Part shown: positions 6,101 to 8,649 of the stretch, in pieces | How positions within the stretch are numbered: position 1 is the stretch's first letter | How the letters are laid out: each line of letters starts with the position of its first letter | Assembly: GCA_014381795.1 (NCBI GenBank) | Contig: JACNKY010000178.1 | Location: 1-8,649 of the forward strand | Length of the DNA stretch: 8,649 bases | Direction of reading: 5' to 3' | From: Pseudomonadota bacterium | Lineage (GTDB): Bacteria; SAR324; NAC60-12 | The notes under the pieces: generated by a model | What the model was told of the DNA's origin: nothing | Databases searched by the model: none | Seen by the model: only the letters and a program-made list of their open reading frames with translations | Made by a program: the position numbers and the translations under genes

Positions 6101-7105
6101 ATGTTTAATGTTCTTGTAAACAGTGAATACGAAATATTATTCAATCAGCTGAAAGCAGAAGCGCCGGATTCTTTTGAGTTAACGCTGGTTGATTTTTCAG
6201 CTCCGGATGAAAAACTGAATTCCTTGCTCTGCACGACAGACGCGATTATCGGTCAGGTAAATCTCAGTGACGCACAATACGAATCCGCGGACAGGCTTAA
6301 AATAATACAAACCTTGAGTGCCGGTTTTGACCGAATAGAGCTGGCAAAAGCCAAACGTTACAAGGTGATGATTGCCACCAATAACGGAGCAAATGCGATT
6401 TCTGTCGCAGAACATGTCTTGATGCTGATTTTCGCACTTTACCGACAACTGCTGTTTCACCACCGTTCTGTAACTTCTGGTCCCTGGAAAAATTTAAAAC
6501 ACACAAACAAAGAACTTTCCGGAAAAACCCTAGGCATATACGGACTTGGACGGATCGGCAAAGAACTGGCCAAACGTGCTTCAGCTTTGGGCGTTAAAGT
6601 CCAGTATTTTGACATTCTGCGCCAGTTTGAAACAGAAAAAGAATTAGGTCTAAAATATGTCTTTCCAGAAGAGTTGCTGAAAAGTTCCGATATCATCAGC
6701 TATCACCTTCCAAAAACCAGCTTTACCCACCATTTAATAAACAGGAATTCACTCCGTAAAATGCGTTCGGATGCACTTTTGATCAATTCCTCGCGTGGTG
6801 ATGTCCAGGATGAAAATGCTATTTATGAGGCTTTGACTTCCGGTCAGATTTCTGCAGCCGGACTTGATGTTTTTGAGGTTGAACCACTGCCCGAAAACTC
6901 GCCGCTGCGAAAATTGGAAAATGTGGTTTTGACTCCTCACAGTGCTCCCGACAGCGAATGTTACATACGTTCGGTCCGGAACGCGCTGGAAAATCTGCTC
7001 AAAGTTTCAAAAGGTGAAGCTCCGCAATCAATTGCGGTTGACCATGAAAAAGAAACACGTAAGTTTCTGGAGCGTTTTCCGGATGTAGAATTCTTGCCCT
7101 CCTGA
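6101..7105 (+). CDS. D-isomer-specific 2-hydroxyacid dehydrogenase (NAD-dependent)
   Basis: This 334-residue cytoplasmic oxidoreductase belongs to the phosphoglycerate/glyoxylate/hydroxypyruvate reductase superfamily. The Rossmann NAD site is GLGRIG (148-153) after LSGKTLGIY, with an acidic residue after the second strand (VQYFD), which favours NAD over NADP. The catalytic triad is present: R232 in NSSRGD, E261 in DVFEVEP and H280 in LTPHSAP. The N-terminal half is the split substrate-binding domain, as usual. Length and motifs look intact, but the substrate cannot be assigned; the family includes SerA, GhrB, PdxB and many uncharacterised members. ATG 6101 is preferred over TTG 6095, which would lie 3 nt after the upstream stop. 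Coupling to an outer-membrane protein gene does not reveal its pathway. Confidence 0.9.
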   Translation: MFNVLVNSEYEILFNQLKAEAPDSFELTLVDFSAPDEKLNSLLCTTDAIIGQVNLSDAQYESADRLKIIQTLSAGFDRIELAKAKRYKVMIATNNGANAISVAEHVLMLIFALYRQLLFHHRSVTSGPWKNLKHTNKELSGKTLGIYGLGRIGKELAKRASALGVKVQYFDILRQFETEKELGLKYVFPEELLKSSDIISYHLPKTSFTHHLINRNSLRKMRSDALLINSSRGDVQDENAIYEALTSGQISAAGLDVFEVEPLPENSPLRKLENVVLTPHSAPDSECYIRSVRNALENLLKVSKGEAPQSIAVDHEKETRKFLERFPDVEFLPS

Positions 7106-7137
7106 CTTTTCCTAAAAATACTGAAACAAAATGGACT

Positions 7138-7160
7138 CTGTTTTGCAATATTAAAAACAG
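7138..7160 (+). terminator. Weak AT-rich hairpin after the dehydrogenase gene
   Basis: CTGTTTT (7138-7144) and AAAACAG (7154-7160) form a perfect 7-bp stem around a 9-nt loop, 33 bp after the dehydrogenase stop. The stem is AT-rich and is followed only by TAAATTTTG, not a T-tract, so termination here is doubtful. It may instead lie in the leader of the J-domain gene. Confidence 0.25.
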
Positions 7161-7196
7161 TAAATTTTGAATTAGTAAATTATCAAATCTGGAAAT

Positions 7197-7203
7197 AAAG
7201 GAG
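7197..7203 (+). promoter_or_regulatory. Strong Shine-Dalgarno site of the J-domain gene
   Basis: AAAGGAG lies 8 nt before the ATG at 7212. It fixes that start and is the only strong, well-spaced ribosome-binding site in the window; the other genes have weak or no such match. Confidence 0.8.
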
Positions 7204-7211
7204 CGGTTGTA

Positions 7212-8141
7212 ATGAATCCGTATTTTGAACTAGGTGTAGAACCTGGAGTATCCCCTCAAAGACTGAAACAGGCTTATCGCCAGTCTGTTATGCGTTATCA
7301 TCCCGATACGGGTGAAGGGAACGGCAACACGGATAAATTTCGACAAGTGACTGAAGCCTATCAGCTGCTGCAGAAAATGAATGCTTATGAAATCGCCAAT
7401 TCCAGTAAAACAACGGCGAACAGAACCTCACATCTAAGACAAAAATTTTCTTCAGTTTTCCACAAAAAGAAACCACTTGAAGCGCAAACGACTAAGGCAT
7501 GGTGGGAAAAAATAGAGGTACCTCAACCGACAAATGATAAGATTAAAGTTAACCGCCAGGCTACACATCTTTCACTTGCGGAATTGATCAACTGCGTTGA
7601 GCTTTCCGAAAATCAGTATGTGCGCCAGGTGGCACTGGAAGCAATTGCCGCAAAAAGAGATGAAGGCGGAGTTAATTATTTACTGCATCTGCTGCAAAAT
7701 TCTGAACCTTCAGGACGTTCACAAATAATTCAGGCACTCGGACAAAGTGGATTTCAACGTGTAAATGAGTATTTGTTCCCGTTTGTGATGGATTCCTCTA
7801 TCGAAGTTTCCGCTTCCGCAATCAAGGCACTGGAGCACATAAATACTGACAACCGTTCCCGTGTGATTGAACTGCTCCGTAAAAATACCTCAAACTGGCA
7901 AAATTCATTTTTCCATCCGCTGACAAAATTGAAAAAACGAGTGTTCTCCCCTTCATCTTCAAAACGCCTGCTGGGTAGTCTGTTATTACGTACCAGCAAA
8001 CTCACTGAAGAACAATTGGAAATGGCTTTGCTCATGCAAAAAAGATTTCCGCTACTGCTCGGACAAGTTTTACGCTACCTCGAATACGTTTCTATTCCGG
8101 AAATTCAAAAATCAATTGCATGCCAGAAGAATTTCAGTTAG
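7212..8141 (+). CDS. J-domain protein with HEAT-like repeats and a GspE/MshE N-terminal-like domain
   Basis: The 309-residue protein has three visible parts. Residues 2-57 are a J domain: YFELGVEPG start, AYRQSVMRYHPDTG with the essential H30-P31-D32, and FRQVTEAYQLL. This should stimulate a DnaK-type Hsp70. A basic linker follows (about 58-115). Residues about 118-225 read as HEAT/PBS-lyase-like helical repeats (YVRQVALEAIAAKRDEGGVNYLLHLLQ, here cut as YVRQVALEAIAAK and GGVNYLLHLLQ; then IIQALGQSG; then VSASAIKALEHI), usually a protein-binding scaffold. Residues 250-309 resemble the N-terminal domain of type II secretion/pilus ATPases (T2SSE_N/MshEN): LLGSLLL, LTEEQLEMAL, then LLGQVL and ISIPEIQKSI-like text (here VSIPEIQKSI). 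No Gly/Phe or zinc-finger region of true DnaJ is present. No membrane segment is seen. The last assignment is by eye and less certain than the J domain. It lies upstream of a wzz-like gene in the same direction. Confidence 0.82.
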   Translation: MNPYFELGVEPGVSPQRLKQAYRQSVMRYHPDTGEGNGNTDKFRQVTEAYQLLQKMNAYEIANSSKTTANRTSHLRQKFSSVFHKKKPLEAQTTKAWWEKIEVPQPTNDKIKVNRQATHLSLAELINCVELSENQYVRQVALEAIAAKRDEGGVNYLLHLLQNSEPSGRSQIIQALGQSGFQRVNEYLFPFVMDSSIEVSASAIKALEHINTDNRSRVIELLRKNTSNWQNSFFHPLTKLKKRVFSPSSSKRLLGSLLLRTSKLTEEQLEMALLMQKRFPLLLGQVLRYLEYVSIPEIQKSIACQKNFS

Positions 8142-8235
8142 TCTAATATGTTATTCTAACTGTTATGAATGTTGAATATTGAGCTGATGTCGTGGCAGTT
8201 AAGCTCGCAAATAGTCTGAACTACACTCCCTAATT

Positions 8236-8309
8236 TGGAATGCAGAGTGAAACCTTAATCATCTTAATGTTTAACTTTTCAAGATTTATCGCTTCACTCG
8301 AAATGACAC
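8236..8309. repeat. Degenerate palindromic intergenic repeat (REP/MITE-like)
   Basis: The right arm, AAGATTTATCGCTTCACTCG followed by AAATGACA (8281-8308), pairs imperfectly with a left arm at about 8236-8265. The shared cores are GAGTGAA (8245-8251) with TTCACTC (8293-8299), plus AATC/GATT and CTT/AAG around a loop of about 15 nt. The right arm closely resembles the 'GATTTCTCGCTTCGCTCGAAATGACA' kind of dispersed palindrome (written here in pieces: GATTTCTCGCTTC and GCTCGAAATGACA) remembered from intergenic DNA of many bacteria. A single copy is seen in the window, so its repeat nature rests on that resemblance. Confidence 0.42.
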
Positions 8310-8378
8310 TGTCTTAGGATTTTTTGCGATTCTTTATTATCTTCGAATTTGTCAAATATTGATTTTAAAAATTAAAAT

Positions 8379-8649
8379 ATGCCAAAAACAGAATCAAATT
8401 CCGCTGCTGAAACAGATCAGCCTCAAACCCCTCAATATGTCCAGTATGCTCCGCCGTACGCTCAACCTTTCGAGGATGATACCATTGACTTGTATGAACT
8501 GTGGATAACTTTATGGAGCAAAAGATGGCTCGTGATTGGGGTGACTGCGGTTGCAGCAATAGGATCAGTGGTTTATGCCCTGTTGCAACCACCGGTTTAC
8601 AAAGCTGAAGCACTACTCCTGCCGCCCAAAGCAAAAGATGTTCAATCAT
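8379..8649 (+). CDS. Wzz-type chain-length determinant protein, N-terminal part (runs off window)
   Basis: The first 90 codons of an open frame continue past the window end. A Pro/Gln/Tyr-rich cytoplasmic tail (1-30) leads into DDTIDLYELWITLWSKRWLV (32-51) and a single membrane helix (about 50-69). PPVYKAEALLLPPKAKD (71-87) begins the periplasmic domain. This order (D-ID-L-E-L-W, helix, P-x-Y-x-A-E-A-x-L-x-P) is the signature start of the Wzz/polysaccharide co-polymerase family, which sets O-antigen, capsule or exopolysaccharide chain length in the inner membrane. Whether a tyrosine-kinase domain follows cannot be seen. ATG 8379 is the first sensible start; the leader is AT-rich with no Shine-Dalgarno sequence. 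It probably opens a polysaccharide cluster to the right. Confidence 0.88.
   Translation, partial: MPKTESNSAAETDQPQTPQYVQYAPPYAQPFEDDTIDLYELWITLWSKRWLVIGVTAVAAIGSVVYALLQPPVYKAEALLLPPKAKDVQS

Noticed and set aside
8365..8649. Minus-strand 94-codon open frame at the right end
   Set aside because: It is antisense to a frame with clear Wzz N-terminal features and has no protein-like motif.

Overview
The window looks like a piece of a Gram-negative, probably proteobacterial-type chromosome. It encodes a signal-peptide-bearing Prc/Tsp-type periplasmic protease, a small outer-membrane beta-barrel ending in Phe, and the start of a Wzz-type chain-length determinant, all of which imply a periplasm and outer membrane. 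Coding DNA is mostly moderately AT-rich and intergenic DNA is strongly AT-rich. I cannot name a genus from the sequence alone.

Layout: the first 20 bases are the 3' end of a tRNA, most likely tRNA-Glu, followed by a complete tRNA-Ala(GGC) at 140-215. After an AT-rich leader with three TATTAATA palindromes comes a GC-richer MFS transporter gene of the fosmidomycin-resistance type (443-1666). The 648 bp from 1667 to 2314 hold no intact gene. Bases 1981-2181 carry one reading frame, broken by stop codons, that still shows the Walker A motif of an AAA-type ATPase, so it is a decayed gene. Next is a tight pair: prc-like S41 protease (2315-4354) and, 2 nt later, hypoxanthine phosphoribosyltransferase (4357-4902). 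A stand-alone phosphomannose-isomerase-type cupin (4999-5352, minus strand) converges on hpt. Divergent from it is a beta-barrel outer-membrane protein (5489-6091), followed 9 nt later by a D-2-hydroxyacid dehydrogenase (6101-7105). A three-part protein follows (7212-8141): J domain, HEAT-like repeats and a C-terminal domain resembling the N-terminal domain of type II secretion/type IV pilus ATPases (GspE/MshE). After a 237-bp spacer with a degenerate palindromic repeat, the N-terminal 90 codons of a Wzz/chain-length-determinant protein run off the end.

Taken together, the right half looks like the edge of a surface-polysaccharide locus: a mannose-sugar cupin, an outer-membrane protein, a dehydrogenase, a J-domain/GspE-N-like protein and Wzz. 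The left half is housekeeping (tRNAs, protease, purine salvage) interrupted by accessory DNA (MFS gene, ATPase remnant). The most unusual item is the J-HEAT-GspE_N-like fusion. I saw no CRISPR array, transposase, integrase or obvious defence system.
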